The notes below the pieces were generated by a model, which worked only from the letters and a program-made list of their open reading frames with translations, was not told where the DNA came from and searched no databases. A program made the position numbers and the translations under genes. Below, piece after piece: positions 22,229 through 32,849 of a stretch of DNA of 64,000 nt (position 1 is its first letter; every line of letters starts with the position of its first letter). Origin of the DNA: Ectocarpus siliculosus (lineage: Eukaryota; Sar; Phaeophyceae; Ectocarpales; Ectocarpaceae); NCBI GenBank assembly GCA_000310025.1, contig FN648585.1, positions 1 to 64,000 of the forward strand, read 5' to 3'.

Positions 22229-23857
22229 CTAGTTAGATCGGAAGGGAGGATAGCCATTGCCCTGATTGACGTCGTTGTTCTGTTGCCCGAAAAGCTGCAT
22301 ATAGCCACTCTGGTTGGTGGCACCTTGGGAGGGTGCACCCATCCGCTGTGTGGGTGCACCCATCCCCATCGACGACGCCCCTGCCCCCTGGGTCGGCATC
22401 ATCCCCATCGACGACGCCCCCGCCCCCTGGGTCGGCATCATCCTCATCGCGGACGCACCCGCCCCCTGGTTCTGCATCATCCCCATCGAGGACGCACCAG
22501 CCCCCCGGGCCTGCATCATGTTGTGTGGCACGGACACGAACCCCCCCATTGACTGGATGCCTTGAGCCATGGCGTTGTTGTGGGCCTGGTCGGAAACACG
22601 TGCTTGATTGGCGTTGCCCTGCGACAAAGCGGTGCCCATTGAAGCGGCCATCTTCATTAACGTGTTACCATCCACCGTCGCCAGAGCCCCATGCGTCGTC
22701 GCCTCTTCACGTTCGTCACTGGACACGCACCATCACGACAACGCAGGACACGCGTCAGAAAGAAGCGGGTGTTGAGTCTATCCGTGGGTACTTTGCAACG
22801 TACCACCAGCTCTCGAAATGGAACAAACGAAGAGAGACAGTCCGACATTTTACAACCTAACCTTCCTCGTCTTGATTTACGATTTGCGGTGGCTGCGTGG
22901 ATGCTATAAAGCGTCAGCGACGGAGAAAAGGACGACGGGCCACAACCAAATTACACCAAGTGTACTCACCTCCTCCGCGTAGCCTCGTGCTCACGCGGAC
23001 TGCGCCTTTTCGGCGATGGAGTCTTGGATGGGGGGCCTCTCTTGTTGCCCGAAATGCTCCTGTGGGTTTTTGGCAGATGCGTAGCGGAGTATCGAATGGA
23101 CGGGGGGCGGAGAGTTAAATAGAGCGGGGGTGGAGCGTTGGAAGGAGGGCTTAGAGGGGTATGGGGCGGCTGTCGGAGCACTTGTTTCCCTAACCAACGA
23201 CGCCCAAGACCCAACGAAGCCGGAACACTCACTCGCGACTGGGAGAGTAAAAAACCAAAGGCGGCGCATGCAACGGTGCCCTCGTCGACCTCTTTCCCAG
23301 AACACTCACGTAGACAACAACAACAAAAAAACCTAGGCCGCACACCCACATACACCCGGAAGGTCTAGAACAACGAATTGGGTACTTCGGTGCGGAGGCA
23401 TTACCCACCCTTGTGTGGGGTGCCCCGAAAACACTCCAGGAACAAACACCATCAACACTCACTCGTCGAGCGGGCGGCCGTTCTCCTTCACGACCCCGGT
23501 GACGTACTCGCATGCGTTCGTCAAGCGGCTTTAGATGCTGGTGAACAGCGACCCAACACGCGTCTCTAGGTCGGCTTTCGCACTGCTCTCCATCTGAGTC
23601 AACCGTGCCTCCAGGTCCGTCTTCAGCTGCAGTACTTGACTTGCGACCTCGGTCTTGACCAGGGTCATCAATGCCTCGTTGTTGGCCATGACGCCGGCTT
23701 TGGCTGTCGCAGTCAGCTTGGCGTCTGACACCTGCGGAGTGCTTCTACGGACGCGGTTTGGGCAGGCGGCACGAGATGTTGTTGGGGGGCGGACGAGTAA
23801 TGAGGAATATGCCATAGGTGCCACATCAGTCTTCGGTTGGCGAATGACAAAGTCCAA
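22229..23857 (-). pseudogene. three-exon unrecognised gene: coiled coil, then Gln/Met/Gly-rich tail
   Basis: Exon A (23857-23463) encodes a helical, heptad-like region (LMTLVKTEVASQVLQLKTDL...) and ends at donor GTGAGTG, with an in-frame TAA at 23531-23533. Exon B (about 23062-22970) ends at donor GTGAGTAC and carries an in-frame TGA at 22991-22993. Exon C starts after acceptor TGTCCAG at 22718 and runs to TAG 22229-22231; it contains four to five copies of a 13-residue Gln-Gly-Ala-Ser-Met repeat and a Gln/Asn-rich end. Introns would be about 400 and 250 bp. Two stops upstream of donors suggest decay, unless my exon limits are wrong. No family recognised. Confidence 0.45.
22325..22510 (-). 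repeat. 39-bp coding tandem repeat
   Basis: About four to five imperfect copies on the minus strand encode MPTQGAGASSMGM-type units; the period is a multiple of three and the frame is kept. Confidence 0.85.
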
Positions 23858-23989
23858 GGCAGCCGGAGAAAGATGCGGCTTTCCTCCCGAGCACAGCTTC
23901 TAGGGACCGATGTTTCGTATTTACGGGTACGTTCTCCAGATCCATCCTCAGGACTCGCGCGGCTACGTTCTGGAATCATGCGACAGGTC

Positions 23990-26900
23990 ACCAAATCTGC
24001 GGTTCGGGGGACCTTTCATTCTGAAGCTTTAGCTTCAGTCTCATATTTCAATATCCGTGGGTGGGTCGAACTTTTATTCGCACACCCCACCCCTTGCCCG
24101 ACCCGGTCTCAAATGCTGATCTCGAGCTACAGTGCAAATGTCGTGGCGCCCCAAGTATGGTTCGGTAGGGAATCGCAAACCATGACCCCTCCCCGAGTTT
24201 TAGCAGCTTCCACTTCCTGTGGCCGACACGACTTGGCCTTGAATGTTCCTTGTCTGTTTCGCCATGGAAACGGCCGGTTGAACAGCGAAAGAGGGTCCTG
24301 CGTGCTGCGCGCCACAATCTTATTTTTTTGTTCTTCCTGAGTGACCATACTGCTGTTGCTGAATTGCTTCAGACAAGGTTATAGGCTATCGTGTCTGCCG
24401 CTTTGGGGGGCAAGCGTCGCGTAGTAGGCGATGCGCGTCGCTGACTTTGTCGCCCGTCGTGTCGTTATTTATGAAAAGCAACAACAGCACAACAGTTGAG
24501 ACAGACAACAACAGGCCTTTTTTTTCTCTTGCTGCATATGCATGGGTGGTATGCATCGTAATAGTCTAAGCGGCATCTGCATGGGTGGCATACATCGAAT
24601 AAGGGAGTTTGTGCTTTTTGAGTCTGCTGCGTAGTCAGTCGTAACTTGAGCGATAAGGTAGATGGCAGCACAATCTTATTTACAACAGAAAGCGAGGAAT
24701 CGCAACCAACAGTCTGCTGCTCTGTGCAGCGGTGCACATCTATCGCGGACGGACTGTAGCTCGTCCGTGTAGTCATGTTTTTTGTTCTCACTTCGTCACA
24801 GAAGGATGAAAGTCCGCACTACTCTAGTCTAGTGCCAACTCGGCGAATTGTGGTTGTTGTGTTTGTTGTTGCTGAGCCCACTTCGGATACCGCCGTTCGG
24901 TACCGATATCTGACAGCCTGCGGTGGGCCAAAGGGACGAGCGTGAGTGAGTGTCTTCTCGAGAGTGAATGCCTTGTCTTCTCTCCGCTCTCTTCTTTTAG
25001 TCTACCTGTCTCTCTCTCGCCTTTCGCCGGTGGGGTCCCAACAATATCGAACTACGTCAACCGCAGTGGTTTCGCATCTTGCTGAGTAAGAGACTACCCG
25101 TGCACCGGGCGGCTGCATGAGAGGCGATGTGCGCTACCTGTTTTATGTCAAGCAATGGACTTGGGGTCCTTCCTAATGCTGGACATGCAGTGCTATATGT
25201 GACATGTTCCAGCGGCCCAGAGCGAGCGACGACCACGGTGGGTTTTCTATGCTTTTTTTGCCTCCTCCCTCAAGCCTGTCGCGCCTGGCTCACTTGTCTT
25301 TGATCTTCTTTTAATCTTTTTTCATGCTTTCTTTGTTTGTTGGGGTCCCCCATCCACCCGCCCACCATTATTTTTTGTTGGGAGGGGTGTTTACTTGCCA
25401 TGTTCATGACTGGGCCCCGGACTTTCTACTCGCACCCCGTCCATTCCACTTTTCAGCACACCACCACATACATCCTTTTGTACCATGCCCACCGACACGT
25501 GTAAGGCTTGGGGAATTTTGAAGGTTTAGCTTCAGTCTCATCGTTCAATATCCGTGGAAGTTTCATTCGCATGCCCCACCCCTTGCCCGACCCGGTCTAA
25601 TGTGCTGATTTCGAGCTACAGTGCAAATCTCGTGGCGCCTCGAGTTTGGTTCGGTGTGGAATCGCAAACCATGAGCCGTCCCCGAGTTTGAGCGGCTTCC
25701 GCCTCCTGTGGCCGGCAAGAGTCGGCCTTGACTGTTCCTTGCCTGTTTCGCCATGGAAACGGCCGGTTGAACAGCGAAAGAGGGTCCTGCGTGCTGCGCG
25801 CCACATTTTGTTGTTTTTTGCGTTTGTTCTTAAGTGACCATTGTACACATGCGGCTGCTCCTGCGGTTTCTGCTGTTATGGTCGGAATGTGCTGCAATGG
25901 TCGTACGGTTATCGTAGTCAGGTTTGACAACAGTCTGCTCGTTCGTATAGCGGCAGCGGTGCGCATCTATCGCGACGGCAAGCGCATTGAGATAATAGTT
26001 CGTCCGTCGTGCTTCTAGTCTACACAGACAGATAGTGATGCTTCGTCACAGAAGGATGAAAGTCCGCACTACTCTAGTCTAGTGCCAACTCGGCGAATTG
26101 TGGTTGTTGTGTTTGTTGTTGCTGAGCCCCCTTCGGATACCGCCGTTCGGTACAGATGTCTGACAGCCTGCGGTGGGCCAAAGGGACGAGCGTGAGTGAG
26201 TGTCTTCTCGAGAGTGAATGCCTTGTCTTCTCTCCGCTCTCTTCTTTTAGTCTACCTGTTTCTCTCTCGCCTTTCGCCGGTGGGGTCCCAACAATATCGA
26301 ACTACGTCAACCGCAGTGGTTTCGCATCTTGCTGAGTAAGAGACTCCTACCTGTGCACCGGGCTGCTGCGTGAAAGGCGATGTGCGCTACCTGTTTTATG
26401 TCAAGCAATGGACTTGGGGTCCTTCGAGGCATGCATGCAGTGCTATGTGACGTGTTCCAGCGGCCCAGAGCGAGCGACGACCACGGTGGGTTTTCTCTTC
26501 TTATTTGTTTGCCTCCTCCCTCAAGCCTGTCGCGCCCATAGCTCACTTGTCTTTGATCTTTTACTTTATCTTTTTTCATGCTTTGTTTGTTGGGGTCCCC
26601 ATCCACCCGCCCACCATTAATTTTTGTTGGGAGGGGTGTTTACTTGCCATGTTCATGACTGGGCCCCGGACTTTTTACTCGCACCCCGTCCACTTGTCAA
26701 CACACCACCATATCCTATTGTACCATGCCCACCGACATGTCCAAGGCTTGGGGGATTTTGAAGCTTTAGCTTCAGTCTCATCGTTCAATATCCGTGGGAG
26801 CTTTACTCGCATCCCCCACCCCTTGCCCGACCCGGTCTAAAATGCTGATCTCGAGCTACAGCACAAATCTCGTGGCGCCTCGAGTATGGTTCAGTGTGAA

Positions 26901-28330
26901 ATTGCAAACCATGAGCCGTCCCCGAGGTTGAGCAGCTTCCGCCTCCTGTGGCCGGCAAGAGTCGGCCTTGGCTGTTCCTTGCCTGTTTCGCCATGGAAAC
27001 GGCCGGTTGAACAGGGAAAGAGGGTCCTGCGTGCTGCACGCCACAGTTTGTTGTTTTTTGCTTTTGTTCTTGAGTGACCATTGTACACATGCGGCTGCTG
27101 CTGCTGCGGTTTCTGCTGTCATGGTCGGAATGTGCTGCAATGGTCGTACGGTTATCGTAGTCAGGTTTGACAACAGTCTGCTCGTTCGTATAGCGGCAGC
27201 GGTGCACATCTATCGCGACGGCAAGCGCATTGAGATAATAGTTCGTCCGGCGTGCTTCTAGTCTACACAGGCAGATAGATAGTCGTGTTCTTCTTTGTTG
27301 CCACTTCATACCAGAAAATAAAGAAAGTCTCCACCAACTTACAGTATCTCCACATGATCTCCACAGCAGTTCGGAAACGACGACTATTATTTTTCTTTTG
27401 GCGTGTTTGTTGTTGCTGAGCGCACATCGGATGTCGCCGTTCGTTACACGTGTTCAAGCCTGCGGTGGACCAGAGGGATGAGAGTGAGTGTCTTCTCGAG
27501 AGTTCATGCCTTGTTTTCTCGAGTCTCTCTTCCTTTAGTCTGCCTCTCTCTCTCTGTTGCATTTTCGCCGTTGGGGTCCCCAATAACATCGAACGTCAAC
27601 GGCAAGCGTCTTGCGTCTTGCTGAGTAGGAACCTACCCGTCCGTGTACCCGGCTGCTGCATGTGAGGCAATGGGCGCCGCCTCTTTCCGTCAAGCAATGC
27701 GCATGGCACCTACGGTTCGCCGCACATGCAGTGCTGTGGGACAGCTTCCAGCGGTTCAGAGCGTCGACGGTGTTTTTCGCCGGTAGAGCCCCAGAACAAC
27801 GCGAACCCCGCGACTGTTTCATTGTTTTGGGGTCCCCCACTCACCCACCCGTCCATGAATTTTAGCAGTTTTCGTTGGGGGGATGTTTTTCTTGTCATGT
27901 CCATGACGTGGGCCCCGAGCGAGTATAGTTCGGTAGGGACTTGCAAACCATGACCCCTCCCCGAGTTTGAGCATCAGCTTCGGCCTGTGACGGACAAGAA
28001 GACCGGAAATCGTCTCGCCATCCAAACAACAGTTTGCCAGTTGAAAAAAGAGGGTCCGGTCCGCCGAAGATTTTGTTTTTATGTTTCCCTGCCGACAAAC
28101 AACCTCGGCTACGGCAGTGCAAATCTCATGGCGCCTCAAGTACGGTTCCGTAGGGAATTGCAAACCACGACCCCTCCCCGACTTTGAGTATAGCTTTCAC
28201 CTCCTGCGGCGGATAACACCGACGTCAAACCCTAGATTTTATCCGTCTGTGTCGCCATGTCGTCGCCATCCACGAACAGCAGTTGGAGAGTCACAATAAA
28301 GAGGGTCCGCTTCGCCACCAAGATTTTTTT
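23990..28330 (-). repeat. large dispersed module, copy M4, tandem array of diverged units
   Basis: Unit starts recur at about 24035, 25530 and 26770 (GCTTCAGTCTCATCGTTCAA or close variants), giving periods of about 1.50 and 1.24 kb. Partial units follow around 27900-28330, where AACCATGACCCCTCCCCGAG and its relatives occur twice within 250 bp. Each unit holds GGCCGGTTGAACAGCGAAAG and TTGGGGTCC landmarks. Open frames on both strands recur only because the DNA repeats; no conserved domain. It is the longest uninterrupted repeat block in the window. Confidence 0.8.
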
Positions 28331-29300
28331 TTTTTTCGATTCTTCTACAGCTGGATATGATGCTACCATGTATCGGGTATAGCTGTGGTTGAGCTTGAGG
28401 GATATAGGGTCTACGGCAGCATATTCTATGCGAAGAGTTAACGCCTTCCTCGCGTAACGATGCGCATCTCCCACGGCAAGCAGAATGGATGACGTCATCA
28501 TGACCCTATTTCTTGTGGCTACAAGTTCAAGTTCGCCCGGGCGTTTTTGTTCTTGCATGTGAGGTAGTGGGTGCTGCCCCTGCTGTTTGCTGCGGTACAT
28601 GGAAAGCTTCCAGTGGGTCAGAGCGGCAAGGGGGTCTTGTTTCTTCACTTGTTTCTTAGCTCTGCTCTCCTCTACTTCTTCTTTGTTTCCTGTCGCTGGC
28701 GGTCTCTCTTTTGTTTTCGCCCTTCGTTCTTGCTTGCAAGAAACTGTGAGGATGTTAAATGGCTGAGTCTGACTGTTTCTTAGGGTCCCCCGCCCACCCA
28801 CGACCCACCTGTCGGTATGATTCATTCGTGGTCTCCAATTTTTTCAGCAGAAGTGGTTGTCTACTACAGGACATGCGCTACTACTACTGCTGCGTCCATG
28901 GGTGGGTGCAACAACAGAAGAGCTCCAGGGACTGGTGGTCTTCGGACCTGATCGCAGAGAGAGGTTCCTGCCAATATTAATACCACAATATTATACGATT
29001 CTTATGAAATGCCAATGACGGGGAACGCGTCCTACGCCTCTTCTCTTTTTTTTTTTCCCTCTCTCCCGTCCGGTTCTTTCGTTTCGGAGAGGAAACCTAC
29101 TGTGAAAAGCGTATCTTCTGGGGTCCGCATCCATTTAGTCCCAGATTCTTTCCCAGCGTGCGGAAGAGCGCGTTCTGGTTGTTGTATCCTTTTCATTCGG
29201 GTGTGACGTGCGCACTACATGTAAACGAAAAAAACAGATGAACGAGATGATTCTTGAAAGCATGGAGTCCGTCGCCACAAAAAAGTGGATGCGCATGGAT
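28331..29300. other. no supported gene; weak module traces
   Basis: A 197-codon minus-strand frame (28825-28232) is Lys/Arg/Glu-rich and overlaps module-like DNA (the reverse complement carries GGGACC and GAAGCTTTCC landmarks), so I do not call it a gene. T-rich and pyrimidine tracts fill 28640-29080. Confidence 0.45.
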
Positions 29301-29599
29301 GGGCGTACAGTACTGAGCCCTGTTTAGTGCCGGTTGAATAGTGCCAGGTGCCCGGTTTAGTGGCGGTAAAATCTCTGGACACAGGCACTGCCCTCAATAG
29401 TGCCAAACCAGCACTATTGAGGGCATGCCCGGTTTAGTGCCGGTTTGGCGCCGCTGTCACCCCCAATAGTCCCGGTTACCCCGCGCGAACACACACACAC
29501 ACTATCGATCGTGTACTGGGGAGTCACGATCGAGCAGACTGCGGCACAGGCAAACTTTGTGGTGCAGGTGCATTGTTACCATGCAAGGACCGCTTGAGC

Positions 29600-30223
29600 C
29601 GAGCCCACTCCCTCGTCTGCACCAAGACCGGCGCCTCAACCTTCCTCCATAAATAACAGGATGGTTCGAGTAGTCCTCAAGACACTGCGCGAGTGCCATA
29701 TGCTCATCGCCGTTGAGGATTCCTCCCCTTTTACCACGGGCACTGGTAGGGGAAAGGGGCCATGCAAGATGGATTTGGTAGTACCCCCAGGATTACACGC
29801 AGGAGAGAAGGAAGAGGAACTCTGCACCAAGTCCATTCTTATAGACGTAACAATTGTCAACCCATCCGCAGGTCGAAGCATCGACACGTTGATTCGAAAG
29901 CCAGGATCCGCCCTCGAAGATCGAGCTGCAAGTAAGGCAAATCACTACAATTGTATGCGGGAACTTTCAACCCGTCTAGATTTACGTTCCTTACTGCTGC
30001 TTTTTCGACGAATGGTGGTCTTGGCAAAGGCACCAATCGACCCATCGTTGCTATCGCCCACCACTTGGCGCACGAAGCTTTTTGCCGGGGGAATTTCGAC
30101 GACGAAAGAGCCTTAGTTCGCCTGAAAGCTTTTCATACTAACAGGATTCGGAGACGGTATACCTTCGAGCTCGTTTTCTGTAGATGCGAACTCGCGATGT
30201 GTTCAAACGTCATGGGCTACTGA
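29600..30223 (+). pseudogene. decayed possible PD-(D/E)XK nuclease-like domain of retroelement type
   Basis: Two overlapping plus-strand frames (29661-30116 and 29951-30223) read as one protein after a shift near 29940. In order: a Cys/His segment just upstream in a third frame (HSLVCTKTG), a helix (VLKTLRECHMLIAVED), CKMDLVV with an Asp, SILIDVTIVNP with an Asp, and AASKANHY with a Lys. An aromatic-rich end with NPSRFTFLTAAFSTNGG follows. This order matches, from memory, a PD-(D/E)XK-like domain found at the C-terminus of many algal and protist reverse-transcriptase proteins. At least two frame breaks make it non-functional. It lies wholly inside the inverted-repeat element, so it was captured or is what remains of its cargo. 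Confidence 0.4.
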
Positions 30224-30603
30224 TCGACCAACTTCCACCAGGGCCAATCGGTTGGGATCTCTGCGACAACGTTAGTAGTGAGGGTGATTATTTTAGGAGT
30301 GACGGACACGAAGAAAAGGGAAAGGGAAGAAAGGAGGACGAAGACGACGATGGAGGAGGAAACATGGAGGAGTGGAAGAGAGCAAAGGGTTTGAGCCAGA
30401 TGACCTTCCCCGAAACAAAAAAACGTAGGGCTTCCCTAGAGATTCTTGTCAAAATGAGGATCAGAATGATGGTAGCGAAAACAAGGAGGATAATGGTGAA
30501 TGTACTCCTAAACGAACTAGAGTACAAGGAAATAGTTGGGTAGACGCGTCCAGTTGTCTTCTGTTGCTGTTGTTTCTGTCTTTGATCCGAAGGGTAGTTT
30601 AGC

Positions 30604-30760
30604 CTCCCCCATGCTGCCCCCTCACGGGGTCCCAGTTCATGGGAGATAAAAGTGTTTTGTGTTTTCAACTGCACTAAGACTGACGTCTTTTCATTGGACA
30701 GCCGGTTTGCGCGGGCGATGCTAATAATAAAAGCACACACACCAGGCAGAGAAGACAGAC
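30604..30760 (+). repeat. dispersed repeat, copy 1 of 2
   Basis: Shares CCCCCTCACGGGGTCCCA and GCGTCTTTTCATTGG-like blocks with 59090-59225 in the same orientation. It lies inside the TA-flanked element, whereas the second copy lies in the piggyBac region. Confidence 0.75.
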
Positions 30761-30825
30761 TCCACACAGAAAAATAGGGTACACGTGCTACTGCAGACCC
30801 GAACAGCTCTTCGCAGGGGCGTACC

Positions 30826-31047
30826 ATGCCATGTGCGGAAGGTGAACTGTGCGCTCAACCAGACTCAACGCCGCAAGACCCTCATGGCCACCACTGCCAA
30901 GGAGGATGTGGCGGGCGGCTGCACGGCATTTGCGGCAGCATGTTTTGTGCAGGGATATTTTGTACGAACAAGAGCTTTACAAGCAGTTTGTGCCGTCACA
31001 GCTTACTCGAGTACATGACGTGTCTTCTTTCGCCGTCGACTATGTAG
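30826..31047 (+). CDS. short frame with His-Cys zinc-binding-like motif
   Basis: The ATG at 30826 opens a 73-codon frame containing CAQPDSTPQDPHGHHCQ then GGCGGRLHGICGSMFCAG, a dense Cys/His pattern of the HxCxxxCxGxLHGxC type. A similar motif begins the minus-strand gene at 35465 (NHCCRECKGPVRNTC). I infer a zinc-binding module used at the N-terminus of a local gene or transposon-protein family. The frame is short and may be a first exon. No upstream promoter element is evident. Confidence 0.35.
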   Translation: MPCAEGELCAQPDSTPQDPHGHHCQGGCGGRLHGICGSMFCAGIFCTNKSFTSSLCRHSLLEYMTCLLSPSTM

Positions 31048-31589
31048 TCCTGGTTAGGCTGTAGCCCGAAACTACTGTATCTTATTTTACAACAAAAACT
31101 TGTTGGCTCCACAGGTTGGAACCACACATGTCGCAAGAAAGAAAGTCTGCCCACGCCCACGCTGGAACTTCCTTCAACAGCAGTGTCGATCCATTTCGTA
31201 CTCTGTTGACCCTGCAAACGTGGGCGCTACACCATATAAGTCGAACACAACCTCATTAGTGCCAGACCGGCACTAATGAGGGATTTGCCAGCCCTCAATA
31301 GTGCCGTTTTGGCACTATTCGCAATAGTGCCGGGTGCCCGGTTTAGTGCCGGTGAACGCTCTGTGCACGTACCGGCACTAAACAGGGCCCAGTACTGTAG
31401 TGAGATATGCCGGTCGAAGACTGACGATTTTTTCGGGTGCGCGTGAGTTCGCCTCTAACATTCGTTTGCTCATTGTTTGCTTCATTGTCCAGTCTATAGT
31501 TACTTCCTCGCATGCATAGCGTATTGAAGCGAGCGGAGGGTGACTAATCTGTCGTCGACTCGAGGACCCTTTTTCGGGTCCATTATATT

Positions 31590-31757
31590 TTTGTATAACG
31601 TTTTGGGTAAGTTAGCCTGTGACCACGGCGGGAATCGACCGCGTCAAGTGTCAGACTATCATACATAATAGTACGAACAGACGAAGAAGGTACAATAAGG
31701 TACTGGGTAGAGAGAACAGAACGAACGGTTTTTTGTGATTAATTGTGAAGACAACAA
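31590..31757 (+). mobile_element. diverged LINE 3' tail fragment
   Basis: Contains GGTAAGTTAGCCTGTGACCA, TACTGGGTAGAGAGA and GTGAAGACAACAACAACG in the order of the LINE tail at 46172-46380, with small insertions. It directly abuts the second copy of the 520-bp hairpin repeat. Confidence 0.65.
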
Positions 31758-31774
31758 CAACGGCACTGCTGGGT

Positions 31775-32276
31775 TCGTCCATGGATAGTTTTTGCAGCAC
31801 TTCTTTTTAAATATTTGTGTATAAAACAACTTCTTCACGGATGGGTAATGAGAGGTTTCAATTCAACTACTACAGTAACTTACCTACGGAGTATGGAGGG
31901 TGCTCGTTGTTCTTATGCATGGCTTGTACCGGCAGTAGGTGACATAATATACCGCATCATCAATATTCAAAGCTAATAATGTTAGTCCACGACGACGAGG
32001 ATGTCAAACGATAGGTAGGTTTGTTTCGGAAAGCTATCGGTCGGTGCCAACGCCGCCCGGCCACGATTTCTGCTGTGGAGTAATCGAGCTTTGAAAATTA
32101 AAAATTGTTAAGGGGGGTGGGTGTGATATCTTATGTCATATACTCTGTGTATAGAACTCTTTGTCGTGCTCGGTGGGCGAGCGTGTCGCGGTGTGCGCCC
32201 TCGACTTTGTTAACGGCTGAAAAACTGGACAGCTTCAGACAGGCAACGCGACGATACTCGTCGAGTTGCTATCACA
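31775..32276 (+). repeat. 520-bp dispersed repeat, copy 2, ending in hairpin
   Basis: Direct-orientation match to 15492-16011 with small indels; the terminal palindrome is at 32249-32263. Confidence 0.75.
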
Positions 32277-32299
32277 ATAAATCACCTGTGACACGTACC

Positions 32300-32734
32300 T
32301 CCCGCGCAGGTAACCACAACGCCGGACATGCGCAGCACTTCCAATAACAGCCAATGCTAGCAGCAATAACAGCGGTGTTGCCAAAATCCGCAACGAAAAA
32401 CATAAACAGTTATATGTACCCCCACACATCCACATGCATTACGCAAAATTCCATGAGGGACGAACTCGTAGGTAATGACGGGCGAAGAGGAATAACCAAC
32501 GGAAACATCGCCCCGCATTTTCATATTTTTGGGCGTAACGGATGTGTTTTTGTCCACGAGGGGGCATCCTGGAAGGACACAACGTCCTTGATTCCAGACA
32601 GGAAGGCTGGTTTTGGGTAGAGCTTTAACAAAATGCTGAAGTACGAGATTGTGATACGTCAGTAGACCAACACTCTCGTCTTGCCCTACCGTCAACGTCC
32701 TGCCCGAGGTGTGGAGGTCGAAAGATTTTCCCAC
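32300..32734 (-). other. open frame, possible 3' exon, unrecognised
   Basis: A 125-codon stop-free minus-strand frame (32734-32357) with a plausible protein-like middle (SLPVWNQGRCVLPGCPLVDK) but a hydrophobic Cys-rich end that looks non-coding. It could be a terminal exon of the gene at 32.8-35.5 kb. No domain recognised. Confidence 0.25.
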
Positions 32735-32849
32735 GACATCACCTTGTAGGGATTGCTGTGCTTAAAGAGTATTACCAGAATAACCGTCACCAGACCCCGC
32801 AACCGTTAGTCAACGCACGACACAAACACATTGGTCATCACCTGTGCTG

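Larger units (their letters stand above)
29308..31397. mobile_element. TA-flanked inverted-repeat DNA element with subterminal hairpins
   Basis: The ends are 26-bp inverted repeats starting CAGTACTG and differing at one base, each bordered by TA. A CAGT start with TA target duplication is the signature of Tc1/mariner elements. Just inside the ends are perfect or near-perfect hairpins: 29390-29424 (14-bp arms), 31251-31281 (13-bp arms) and about 31295-31311, all built on the CAATAGTGCC/GGCACTATTG theme. A related sequence, CCGGTTTAGTG, recurs in direct orientation near both ends. No Tc1 transposase (DDE/D) is seen; the inside holds a decayed possible PD-(D/E)XK domain and a Cys motif. The element is about 2.09 kb and presumably non-autonomous. 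Confidence 0.75.

Noticed and set aside
28232-28825. 197-codon minus-strand frame
   Set aside because: Overlaps module-type repeat DNA and has a composition explained by it; no motif.
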